A DNA stretch of 64,000 nt. Source: Cupriavidus numazuensis. Its GTDB lineage: Bacteria > Pseudomonadota > Gammaproteobacteria > Burkholderiales > Burkholderiaceae. The stretch is from assembly GCF_905397435.1 (NCBI RefSeq), contig NZ_CAJPVI010000023.1, forward strand, positions 61,015-125,014, in the 5' to 3' direction. The notes below the pieces were generated by a model. The model worked only from the letters and a program-made list of their open reading frames with translations, was not told the origin of the DNA and did no database searches. The position numbers and the translations under genes were made by a program. Shown here piece after piece: positions 53,710 through 59,859 of this stretch. Each line of letters starts with the position of its first letter. Within the stretch, counting starts at the first letter, position 1.

Positions 53710-53731
53710 AAAAAAAGACCGTCGTAACGGT
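53710..53731 (-). terminator. Leader terminator-like hairpin (attenuator candidate), cassette A
   Basis: On the minus strand ACCGT-TACG-ACGGT (53731-53718) is followed by C and T7 (53716-53710). It lies in the 5' leader, between promoter and gene. Cassette B has ACCGC-AACG-GCGGT with the same T7: the fifth pair changed from T-A to C-G, a compensatory change. Confidence 0.6.
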
Positions 53732-53739
53732 GTTGCGAT

Positions 53740-53777
53740 GGTCCCGTTGCTGAACCGGCTTCTTTTTCCTTGCCGGT
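53740..53777 (-). other. Mutually exclusive leader hairpins, cassette A
   Basis: Hairpin 1 pairs ACCGGC (minus strand, 53777-53772) with GCCGGT (53759-53754). Hairpin 2 pairs GGTTC (53756-53752) with GGACC (53744-53740), including one G-U pair. Both need bases 53754-53756, so only one can form. The same pair exists in cassette B at 55692-55730. This suggests a switch upstream of the terminator-like hairpin. Confidence 0.5.
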
Positions 53778-53800
53778 GGAGCAGCGCTTCCATGGGTCAA

Positions 53801-53829
53801 ATACTATCTACTACTAGGTAGATAGTCAA
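53801..53829 (-). promoter_or_regulatory. Promoter with embedded TetR operator (O1), cassette A
   Basis: On the minus strand TTGACT (53829-53824), a 17-nt spacer and TAGTAT (53806-53801) form a good sigma-70 promoter. The operator CTATCTAC-N6-GTAGATAG (53804-53825) fills the spacer, so a bound repressor would exclude polymerase. A further palindrome, CTATCGG-C-CCGATAG, lies upstream at 53842-53856. Confidence 0.7.
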
Positions 53830-53950
53830 GCAAAAATCTTTCTATCGGCCCGATAGGTGTTGGCCTGCCGAAGCTATGCACCTGATTTAAATCGGAATTT
53901 CCTGTAACGAGGAGAGCCGAGGTCACCGCATCTGCGTCCTCTGCCGGCGG

Positions 53951-53990
53951 AAAAACAAAACCGCCATGCAGCATTGGCTACATGGCGGTT
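53951..53990 (-). terminator. Intrinsic terminator after cassette B
   Basis: AACCGCCATG and CATGGCGGTT form a perfect 10-bp stem with a 12-nt loop, followed on the minus strand by TTGTTTTT. It lies 27 bp after the cassette B tetR stop and separates the two cassettes into independent operons. Confidence 0.8.
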
Positions 53991-54016
53991 GCAGGCAGCG
54001 CCTGGCCGACGGCGTC

Positions 54017-54583
54017 TTAACCGCTCACGGCAGCCATGAGCGTATCCGCCGCGGCTTCCACACGATCCGATGTACCAAACAGGCGAGCCGAAATCAGCCC
54101 GCTTTGCAGCGATCCAAACACCACCTGCGCCAGGCGCGGTGGTGGCACCGGGAACGGTGTGCTGCGCTGCGGCTGAGCGCGCTCCAGCAAACCCGTGAGC
54201 CATTGCTCATTCATCAGGAAGAACGTCTGCAGCAGACTGTGGACGGATTCGGGCAGGCACAAGGTCTCGGCGGAAAGCATGCCGCACAGGCAGATCTGGT
54301 CCGAACCACAGCTCGCACGAAACGGGGCCAGGTAGATGGCTGCCTGCTCGGTCACGGGCAATGTCGTATCGATCGAACGCAGGCGCTCGGACATCGTCGC
54401 GCTGTACGTCTTCACAGCTTCCAGGACAAGGTCGTCCTTGGTCGGGAAGTAATAGTGGATGCTCGACGTCTTGACGCCGACCAGTTCGGCCAGGTCCCGA
54501 TAACTGAAGCCATTGAAGCCTCGACGCCGGATCAGCACCAGCGTGTGCTCGAGCAGTTGCTCACGGACGGATTGCGTTTTCAT
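54017..54583 (-). CDS. TetR-family repressor, cassette B
   Basis: A 188-residue TetR/NemR-like repressor. Residues 1-57 match the cassette A repressor at 56 of 57 positions; the sensing domain differs widely. It contains more Cys than its sister (CGSDQICLCGMLSAETLC), a possible thiol or metal sensor. Unlike cassette A, this gene has its own promoter with an operator-like palindrome at 54590-54616, 163 bp after the peptide gene. It is followed by an intrinsic terminator. Confidence 0.9.
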   Translation of the reverse strand: MKTQSVREQLLEHTLVLIRRRGFNGFSYRDLAELVGVKTSSIHYYFPTKDDLVLEAVKTYSATMSERLRSIDTTLPVTEQAAIYLAPFRASCGSDQICLCGMLSAETLCLPESVHSLLQTFFLMNEQWLTGLLERAQPQRSTPFPVPPPRLAQVVFGSLQSGLISARLFGTSDRVEAAADTLMAAVSG

Positions 54584-54586
54584 GAG

Positions 54587-54616
54587 GTCAGTTTATCTAC
54601 ATGAAGATAGACGCTC
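54587..54616 (-). promoter_or_regulatory. Separate promoter/operator of cassette B tetR
   Basis: On the minus strand TTGAGC, 17 nt and TAAACT form a promoter-like pair, and between them lies the half-site pair TATCT...AGATA (54594-54609), resembling the O1 arms. The tetR start codon follows immediately downstream, so the gene may be autoregulated from here. Confidence 0.45.
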
Positions 54617-54746
54617 AAGCGAGAACGCCTGAAGGTGCGGGTAATCCCTAGGATTAGCCTGACGGTGGAGATTAGACCACCTGGAGGTGTGCGCCTCGGT
54701 GGACACAACCCCGGGGGATACCCGGGGCGTGCATGAATACAACGGA

Positions 54747-54848
54747 CTAACCAGGCAGGACCTGCGCGGCGAAGGTGATCATCGAGCCACTCGTCACGCA
54801 AACCAGCAGCCATCCGCCAACCAACAGGATGCTGTCACGCAAATTCAT
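54747..54848 (-). CDS. 33-residue membrane peptide, cassette B
   Basis: The paralogue of the cassette A peptide: MNLRDS start, one hydrophobic helix (~7-28) containing a conserved Cys at 17, SGS-x-IT motif, and LPG end. GGAG lies 6 nt before the ATG. It is encoded between the repeat protein and the repressor, as in cassette A. Same length, position and key residues point to a shared function with the secreted repeat protein. Confidence 0.75.
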   Translation of the reverse strand: MNLRDSILLVGGWLLVCVTSGSMITFAAQVLPG

Positions 54849-54914
54849 GATGGACTCCATTGCGGCCGGCCCGACGATCACCAGAATCGCCGGGCTGCCG
54901 TGGTAAGGAATACC

Positions 54915-54933
54915 GCCGGCCCGGTAGGCCGGC
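54915..54933 (-). other. Intercistronic hairpin, cassette B
   Basis: GCCGGCC and GGCCGGC form a perfect 7-bp stem with a 5-nt loop, 6 bp after the repeat-protein stop. It is equivalent in position to the hairpin at 52862-52882, although the loop sequence differs. Confidence 0.5.
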
Positions 54934-54939
54934 TGGCGA

Positions 54940-55557
54940 TCAGGCGAACTGTCCGTCGGTGTACGGATCGAACTTGCCCACCTTGGCGCCATCCGTGTAC
55001 GGGTCGACCGTTCGGGCCGGCGTTTGCGACACGCCACGCGTATCCAGGCCTGCCACCGTGTGGGCGCCATCGGTGTACGGGTCGTACTTGCCGATCTTCG
55101 CGCCATCCGTGTAGGGGTCAACGGCACGGGCCGGCGATTGCGACACACCACGCGTATCCAGACCTGCTACGGTGCGGGCGCCATCGGTGTACGGGTCGTA
55201 CTTGCCGATCTTCGCGCCATCCATGTACGGATCAACCGTGCGGGCCGGCGATTGGGACACGCCATGCGCATCCAGGCCTGCCACGGTGCGGGCACCATCG
55301 GTGTACGGGTCAGGCTTGCCCACGCGGGCACCGTCGGTGTACGGATCGGTCTTGCCAACGCGTGCGCCTTCGGTGAACGGGTCGAACTTGCCGGTCTTTG
55401 CACCGTCGGTAAAGGCGTCGACCTTGCCGACACGGAAGCTGTAGCCGTACTTGTCACCGGCGTGGGTGTCGTGGCCGGCAGCCTGGGCCACGCCGCTGGC
55501 GAGCGCGGCAGCAAGGGCGGCAGCAGTGATCACGGTCTTGGCGAACTTGGCATTCAT
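54940..55557 (-). CDS. Secreted DPYTDGA-repeat protein, cassette B
   Basis: A 205-residue paralogue of the cassette A protein, with nearly the same Sec signal peptide (MNAKFAKTVITAA start, cleavage near AQAAG) and 10 D-[PA]-[YF]-[TM]-[DE]-G motifs: four at 12-residue spacing (47, 59, 71, 83) and then 38-residue units. Relative to cassette A it has one extra 12-residue unit and one fewer 38-residue unit, so the arrays have evolved by unit gain and loss. No Cys or Trp. AGGAG precedes ATG 55557; the 26-residue extension to 55635 is ignored. Function unknown. Confidence 0.85.
   Translation of the reverse strand: MNAKFAKTVITAAALAAALASGVAQAAGHDTHAGDKYGYSFRVGKVDAFTDGAKTGKFDPFTEGARVGKTDPYTDGARVGKPDPYTDGARTVAGLDAHGVSQSPARTVDPYMDGAKIGKYDPYTDGARTVAGLDTRGVSQSPARAVDPYTDGAKIGKYDPYTDGAHTVAGLDTRGVSQTPARTVDPYTDGAKVGKFDPYTDGQFA
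54952..55311 (-). repeat. 114-bp in-gene tandem repeats, cassette B
   Basis: Three full copies of the 114-bp unit encode the 38-residue repeats, preceded by 36-bp half units. They are similar enough to the cassette A array to allow recombination between the two. Confidence 0.8.
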
Positions 55558-55633
55558 GATGAGCTCCTGGGCTTGCGACCTTCCTGAGGCGTCGCGTATT
55601 CGGTTCATTTCCGGTGTCTCTTCTCGATCCCAC

Positions 55634-55647
55634 ATCTACTGGTAGAT
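55634..55647 (-). promoter_or_regulatory. Second operator palindrome (O2), cassette B
   Basis: ATCTAC-TG-GTAGAT, the counterpart of 53682-53695, again directly downstream of the leader terminator-like hairpin. Confidence 0.6.
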
Positions 55648-55661
55648 AGATAACTAGATCT

Positions 55662-55683
55662 AAAAAAAGACCGCCGTTGCGGT
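55662..55683 (-). terminator. Leader terminator-like hairpin (attenuator candidate), cassette B
   Basis: On the minus strand ACCGC-AACG-GCGGT (55683-55670) is followed by C-T7-type sequence (T tract 55668-55662). The stem covaries with the cassette A version. Confidence 0.6.
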
Positions 55684-55691
55684 ATTGCGAT

Positions 55692-55730
55692 GGTCCTGTT
55701 GCAGGACCGGCTCTGCTTCTTGTTGCCGGT
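55692..55730 (-). other. Mutually exclusive leader hairpins, cassette B
   Basis: Hairpin 1 pairs ACCGGC (minus strand, 55730-55725) with GCCGGT (55711-55706). Hairpin 2 is a perfect 7-bp stem GGTCCTG/CAGGACC (55708-55692) with a CAA loop. They share 55706-55708, as in cassette A. A 1-nt length difference between cassettes in hairpin 1's loop argues that this stretch is not coding. Confidence 0.5.
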
Positions 55731-55753
55731 GGTGCAGCGCTTCCATGGACCGA

Positions 55754-55782
55754 ATACTATCTACTACTAGGTAGACAGTCAA
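55754..55782 (-). promoter_or_regulatory. Promoter with embedded TetR operator (O1), cassette B
   Basis: TTGACT (55782-55777), 17-nt spacer, TAGTAT (55759-55754) on the minus strand. The operator matches cassette A except for one base (CTGTCTAC arm, position 55776). The upstream CTAT...ATAG element is at 55795-55809. Confidence 0.7.
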
Positions 55783-55974
55783 GGAAAATCTTTTCTATGA
55801 GGACGATAGGATTCCCCTTGTTACGCATAACCCGTTGATTTTAAAAAAGACTCTCGGACGCTCTGCGCTTGGCGAGCGCCCCGCACAACACAACGGTTCT
55901 TCTGCTTCCAGATCTGCCTGTGCCAATCGCGCGACACCTGCTAGCCTTAAAGGGCACCTGCGAACCTTAGGTCC

Positions 55975-56844
55975 ATGCTGCCTCCTTCCGATAGCCCGAT
56001 TCCGCGCTGGCTGGCCGGCACTGCCGGCGTTGCCGTCCTGGCTGGCCTGGCCCGCCATCTGCTTTTCCGTGCGATCGAACGCGAGGCCTTTGTCACGCCG
56101 GGCATCCCGCCGTCCGGATGTCAGCCCGAAGCGACGCTGCAGCCCAGCACATTCGCGAGTGGCAACCGCGTGCTCCACGCGGCTTATGCGCCCGCGGCCC
56201 AGCCCCAGGCGCCGGCGTTGATGGTGTGCCACGGCGACGACGAATGCCTGCCCGACTGGGTCCCGGTACAGGCCATGCTGTCGCGTGCGGGCATCAGCAA
56301 CTTCGTGTTCGATTACAGCGGCTATGGTGCAAGCAGCGGTCGCCCGACGGTCCGGCACCTGCGCGAGGATGCACGCGAAGCCTATCGGATGTTCGTGGCG
56401 GCCACGCCGGTTGCATCGCGGCGCTATGTCCTCGGACATTCGCTCGGGTCTGGCGTATTGCTCGATGTCGCGCGCGAACTCAGGCCGATCCCCGACGGAA
56501 TGATCATTGCCTCAGGCTTCAGCTCGGCTCGCGCGGCGGCAGTCCAGACCGGCAAGGTTCCAGCGAGACTGGCCTGGCTGTTGCCGGACCCCTGGAACAA
56601 TCTGGCCCGCATGCGCCGGCTGAACCTTCCTCTGCTGGTCCTGCACAGCCGCGATGATGAAGTGCTGCCGTTTGCGCATTCGGAGCGCCTGGCGCAGGCA
56701 GCATCGCATCTGCAAGAACTGGTGTTGTTTGATGGCATGCCGCACGACGCGGCCATCCTGCCCGATTACATCGAATCGTTCTGGGCGCCCATCGTTGCCT
56801 TCATGCTGGCACCACATGCGCAGCGCATCGACGGGCCGAAATAG
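55975..56844 (+). CDS. Alpha/beta-fold hydrolase with N-terminal membrane anchor
   Basis: A 289-residue hydrolase. The N-terminal ~10-28 is hydrophobic (LAGTAGVAVLAGLARHLLF) and may anchor the enzyme in the inner membrane. The nucleophile elbow is LGHSLGSGVL (~155-164), a preceding YSGYGASSGRPT block is typical of the BEM46/ABHD13-like group, the late Asp lies in LHSRDDEVLP and the His in GMPHDAAI. The first gene after the cassettes, divergent from cassette B. Substrate unknown. Confidence 0.83.
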   Translation: MLPPSDSPIPRWLAGTAGVAVLAGLARHLLFRAIEREAFVTPGIPPSGCQPEATLQPSTFASGNRVLHAAYAPAAQPQAPALMVCHGDDECLPDWVPVQAMLSRAGISNFVFDYSGYGASSGRPTVRHLREDAREAYRMFVAATPVASRRYVLGHSLGSGVLLDVARELRPIPDGMIIASGFSSARAAAVQTGKVPARLAWLLPDPWNNLARMRRLNLPLLVLHSRDDEVLPFAHSERLAQAASHLQELVLFDGMPHDAAILPDYIESFWAPIVAFMLAPHAQRIDGPK

Positions 56845-57102
56845 CGCGGGCATTCGGCCAGTGGCGATGATGGCGTCGACGGCAAAACCTTGCCGGAATA
56901 CCGCTACGCGCGTATTGCATGAATCGTGACACTGTGATTGCCACAGAACAATCTAACCGAGTCTCCCCTGCGCGGCAATCATACTTGTGGGCGAGGCGCG
57001 ACGAATGGGCAGGTTGAGATTCTTTTGCCGATTTCTTGTCTATATTGGTTCCCATGGCAAAAACATTGGTTCTTAGCTGTTGATCAGCACAGGAGGTATG
57101 CC

Positions 57103-57399
57103 ATGCGTTGGCTCGCAAACTTGTTCAGTCCGCCGACCCCGGAAAAGATTGCCGAAAGGGAACTGCAAGACATGAGGCTGACGTTGTTCCAGGCCGAACG
57201 GCGCCTGCTCGAGGCGCAGATGCAGGTTGCCTATTACCGCGACATGGTCGCGTTCCTCGAAGACGTCGCGGCCAAAGGCGTCGAGGACGTGGTGGACAAG
57301 CGCCGCGCCGCTGCGCCCGCCGCCATCGAGAGCTATGCGCAAGCTCCGCGCGTGGCGCCCGGACTGACCACCGTGCCGATCGTGCCGTCTGCTGCCTAG
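57103..57399 (+). CDS. 98-residue hypothetical protein with coiled coil
   Basis: A small protein behind a perfect AGGAGG (7 nt before the ATG at 57103). It has a short hydrophobic start (MRWLANLFSPP), a long amphipathic helix (~14-60, KIAERELQDMRLTLFQAERRLLEAQMQVAYY) likely to form a coiled coil, and a Pro/Ala-rich tail. It is preceded by a 258-bp AT-richer gap that probably holds its promoter. No family recognised. Confidence 0.7.
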   Translation: MRWLANLFSPPTPEKIAERELQDMRLTLFQAERRLLEAQMQVAYYRDMVAFLEDVAAKGVEDVVDKRRAAAPAAIESYAQAPRVAPGLTTVPIVPSAA

Positions 57400-57692
57400 C
57401 CGGCAGCAAACAGCCGTCTACCGCGGCTTGGCCACCGGCCGGGTGCCTGGCACTCCGGTGGCCATGCGTGGTGCCATGCGCCCACGCACTGCCCTGTTGT
57501 CGCGCACCGCCGGCCCCACGGAGGCTGGAACACGCTTGCACGCGTTGGGGGATGCGTACTTCCCGCTGCCCCAGGCACGCCTCGGAGCCCGAGTGTTGCC
57601 GCCCAGCGCGCATAGACCGGCGCCGACCTGTGCGATACTCGCGCTGCCCGCCGCGCAAGACGGCGCCTGCCTTATCAGCCTGGAGTGCCCCC

Positions 57693-58391
57693 ATGAACGA
57701 ACTGCTGCCCGCGATCGAAATCGAGACCGCGCCGAATCCCGCTTTCAGCGTCATCTGGATGCACGGGCTTGGTGCCGACGGCAACGACTTCGTCCCGGTG
57801 GTGCCGGAACTCGGGCTCGAAGCCGCGCCTGGCGTGCGCTTTATCTTCCCGCATGCGCCTGCCATTCCCGTTACGTGCAACGGCGGCTATGTCATGCCAG
57901 CGTGGTATGACATCTACTCGCTCGGCGAAACCAGCCGGCACGTGGACGAACAGGGCATCCGTCTGTCGCGCGAACGCATCCGTGCGCTGATTGCACGCGA
58001 AAATGCGCGCGGCATCGCGACCAGCCACATCGTGCTGGCCGGCTTCTCGCAAGGGGGTGCAATTGCGTACACCACCGCCCTCACCCATCCCGATGCGCTC
58101 GCGGGCATCATCGCGCTGTCCACCTACATCCCCGCGCCGGATCTGTTGACCGCGGAAGCCACGACCGCGAACGCCACCATCCCGGTCTTCGCCGCGCATG
58201 GGACGCAGGACGACGTCGTATCCCTACGCCTCGGCGAGCAGGCCCGCGATTTCCTGCAGGCACGCAACATCCCGGTCACATGGCACACCTATGCCATGCC
58301 GCATTCGGTCTGCCTGGAAGAAATCGCGGCGATCGGCGCGTGGCTCAACGCCACCTTCGCGCGGATCACGGAGCAGACGGCGCAACGCTAA
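57693..58391 (+). CDS. Phospholipase/carboxylesterase (dienelactone hydrolase-like)
   Basis: A 232-residue esterase of the carboxylesterase/acyl-protein thioesterase family. It has VIWMHGLGADGNDFVPVVPEL, FPHAPAIPVTCNGGYVMPAWYDIYS, nucleophile Ser in AGFSQGGAIAY, late Asp in HGTQDDVV and His in YAMPHSVC. It probably hydrolyses short acyl esters or thioesters in the cytoplasm. The start is ATG 57693; the 293 bp before it contain no other gene. Confidence 0.9.
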   Translation: MNELLPAIEIETAPNPAFSVIWMHGLGADGNDFVPVVPELGLEAAPGVRFIFPHAPAIPVTCNGGYVMPAWYDIYSLGETSRHVDEQGIRLSRERIRALIARENARGIATSHIVLAGFSQGGAIAYTTALTHPDALAGIIALSTYIPAPDLLTAEATTANATIPVFAAHGTQDDVVSLRLGEQARDFLQARNIPVTWHTYAMPHSVCLEEIAAIGAWLNATFARITEQTAQR

Positions 58392-58424
58392 AACACGGCA
58401 CGCTCCACTGTCATCACCACGTAT

Positions 58425-58793
58425 ATGAAAGCCGCCCCGCTTCTGAAGATCGATTTCAATACCCGCAAGGCCCTGATGTTCGCGCTGACCGCCGAACGTC
58501 TTTCTGCCTACTACGAACACGGCAAATGGCTGACCGACGCGCAAGGCGCGACACTGGCCGGCGAATGGTTGTCGCGATCGAAACTGCAGCTCGCACTGTC
58601 CGAACGCCGCCTGTTGTCCGAACTGAGCGACCAGTTCGCACGCCAGCTGGCGGACACGCTGTCGCGCGAAGCCGGCCTGTATGCCTCGCACGAAATGATG
58701 GAAGCGCTCGATCCGAACTACCAGTCGGCGTTCGCGCACGATATGCTCGACGAATGCGAGCGGCTGCTGCGCGAGAACGGCGTCAACGAATAG
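58425..58793 (+). CDS. Hypothetical helical protein, 122 residues
   Basis: A soluble, largely helical protein without signal peptide, starting MKAAPLLKIDFNTRKALMFALTAER. It is rich in Leu and Arg and ends in an acidic helix (DMLDECERLLRENGVNE). It follows the esterase gene by 33 bp and may share its transcript. I recognise no family. Confidence 0.65.
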   Translation: MKAAPLLKIDFNTRKALMFALTAERLSAYYEHGKWLTDAQGATLAGEWLSRSKLQLALSERRLLSELSDQFARQLADTLSREAGLYASHEMMEALDPNYQSAFAHDMLDECERLLRENGVNE

Positions 58794-58820
58794 GACTGCG
58801 GCCTTCCCCGCATTGCCTGC

Positions 58821-59729
58821 TCATACCTGGGGGAAGGCCTTCATCACATGCCGCAGCATGCGGTCCGCCACTGGCGAAAGCGGCCGGCCTGTGCGGGTAA
58901 CAATGTGGATGCGGCTGTTGTTCAGGATCGGATTGGCCAGCGGCAACGACACCAGGTCCGCGAATTGCGCCCCCTTCAGCGCCACCGAGCGCGGCGTCAT
59001 GATGTAGCCCAGCCCCATCGCCGCGAATTCCCACAACACCTTGAACGAGTTTGTCGTGAGCATATGGTTCAGGGTGATGTGCTCTTCGATTTCCGCGGCC
59101 TCGATATGCTTGCGCACGCCGAACGATTCCGTCAGTGAAGCGCCCTGATGCGGCGCCAGGTCCGCCAGCGTGAGCGGCTTTCGCTTGCGTGCCAGCGGAT
59201 GGTCCTTGCGCAGCACGCGGATCGGCGCAAGCCGTGAATAATGCGAGCGCAGCCGCACGTCGTTCGGCGGCTGGAACACAAAGGCGATATGCGCAAGGTC
59301 TTCGAGGATGCAGTGGACCGTTTCCTCCGTGCCCGCGACGCGGATGTTGTACGTGACGTCGGGATGCTTGTGCAGGAAGCCCTGCAGCACGGGTTCGAGC
59401 ACCAGGTCGATAAAGCCTTCGCCAAAAGCGAGTTCCACATGTCCGCGCTGGGAATTCTTCAGGTTGTTGACCTCGGCCAGGAAGGTATCGCTCAGGTCCT
59501 GCTGGCGCCGCGCAAACAAGGCCAGCAGGCGACCGGCATCCGTCGCCACCACGCCGCGTCCGCGCCGCTCCAGCAGCGCCAGGCCCGTATCCTGCTCCAG
59601 CTTTGCCACGGCCCGGCTCACCACTGACGGGTCCAGTTCCAGCACATCGGCCGCGCCGCGTACCGAGCCGGTCTCGATGATCTGCAGCAGGCACATCGCC
59701 CGCTTCCGGTCCAGTACATCCTCCATCAT
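58821..59729 (-). CDS. LysR-family regulator
   Basis: A 302-residue LysR regulator: HTH within LLQIIETGSVRGAADVLE and DPSVVSRAVAKLEQDTG, followed by a substrate-binding domain (HVELAFGEGFIDLVLEPVL). It is divergent from the amidohydrolase-Bug receptor pair, 130 bp away, and is their likely regulator. The two Met codons at 59729 and 59726 are equally possible starts. Confidence 0.88.
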   Translation of the reverse strand: MMEDVLDRKRAMCLLQIIETGSVRGAADVLELDPSVVSRAVAKLEQDTGLALLERRGRGVVATDAGRLLALFARRQQDLSDTFLAEVNNLKNSQRGHVELAFGEGFIDLVLEPVLQGFLHKHPDVTYNIRVAGTEETVHCILEDLAHIAFVFQPPNDVRLRSHYSRLAPIRVLRKDHPLARKRKPLTLADLAPHQGASLTESFGVRKHIEAAEIEEHITLNHMLTTNSFKVLWEFAAMGLGYIMTPRSVALKGAQFADLVSLPLANPILNNSRIHIVTRTGRPLSPVADRMLRHVMKAFPQV

Positions 59730-59859
59730 TCCTCCTCGATCCGCGCCAGGCGGCGAACTTCAATCGTTGCATTTTATACAACGTTTTGCCGCAATCATTG
59801 TCATGGATGCCTGACGCGTGCGCGTGGAGAATAGCTCCACGATCCAGCCCCGCCACGCC

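Noticed and set aside
53506..53793. 95-codon leader ORF in front of cassette A
   Set aside because: The frame is not kept in cassette B because of a 1-nt length difference, and it overlaps the repeat gene start. Structure, not coding, is conserved.
52908..55311. Regular repeats as a CRISPR array
   Set aside because: The period is 114 bp with no variable spacers, the reading frame is open throughout and the repeats encode a protein motif.
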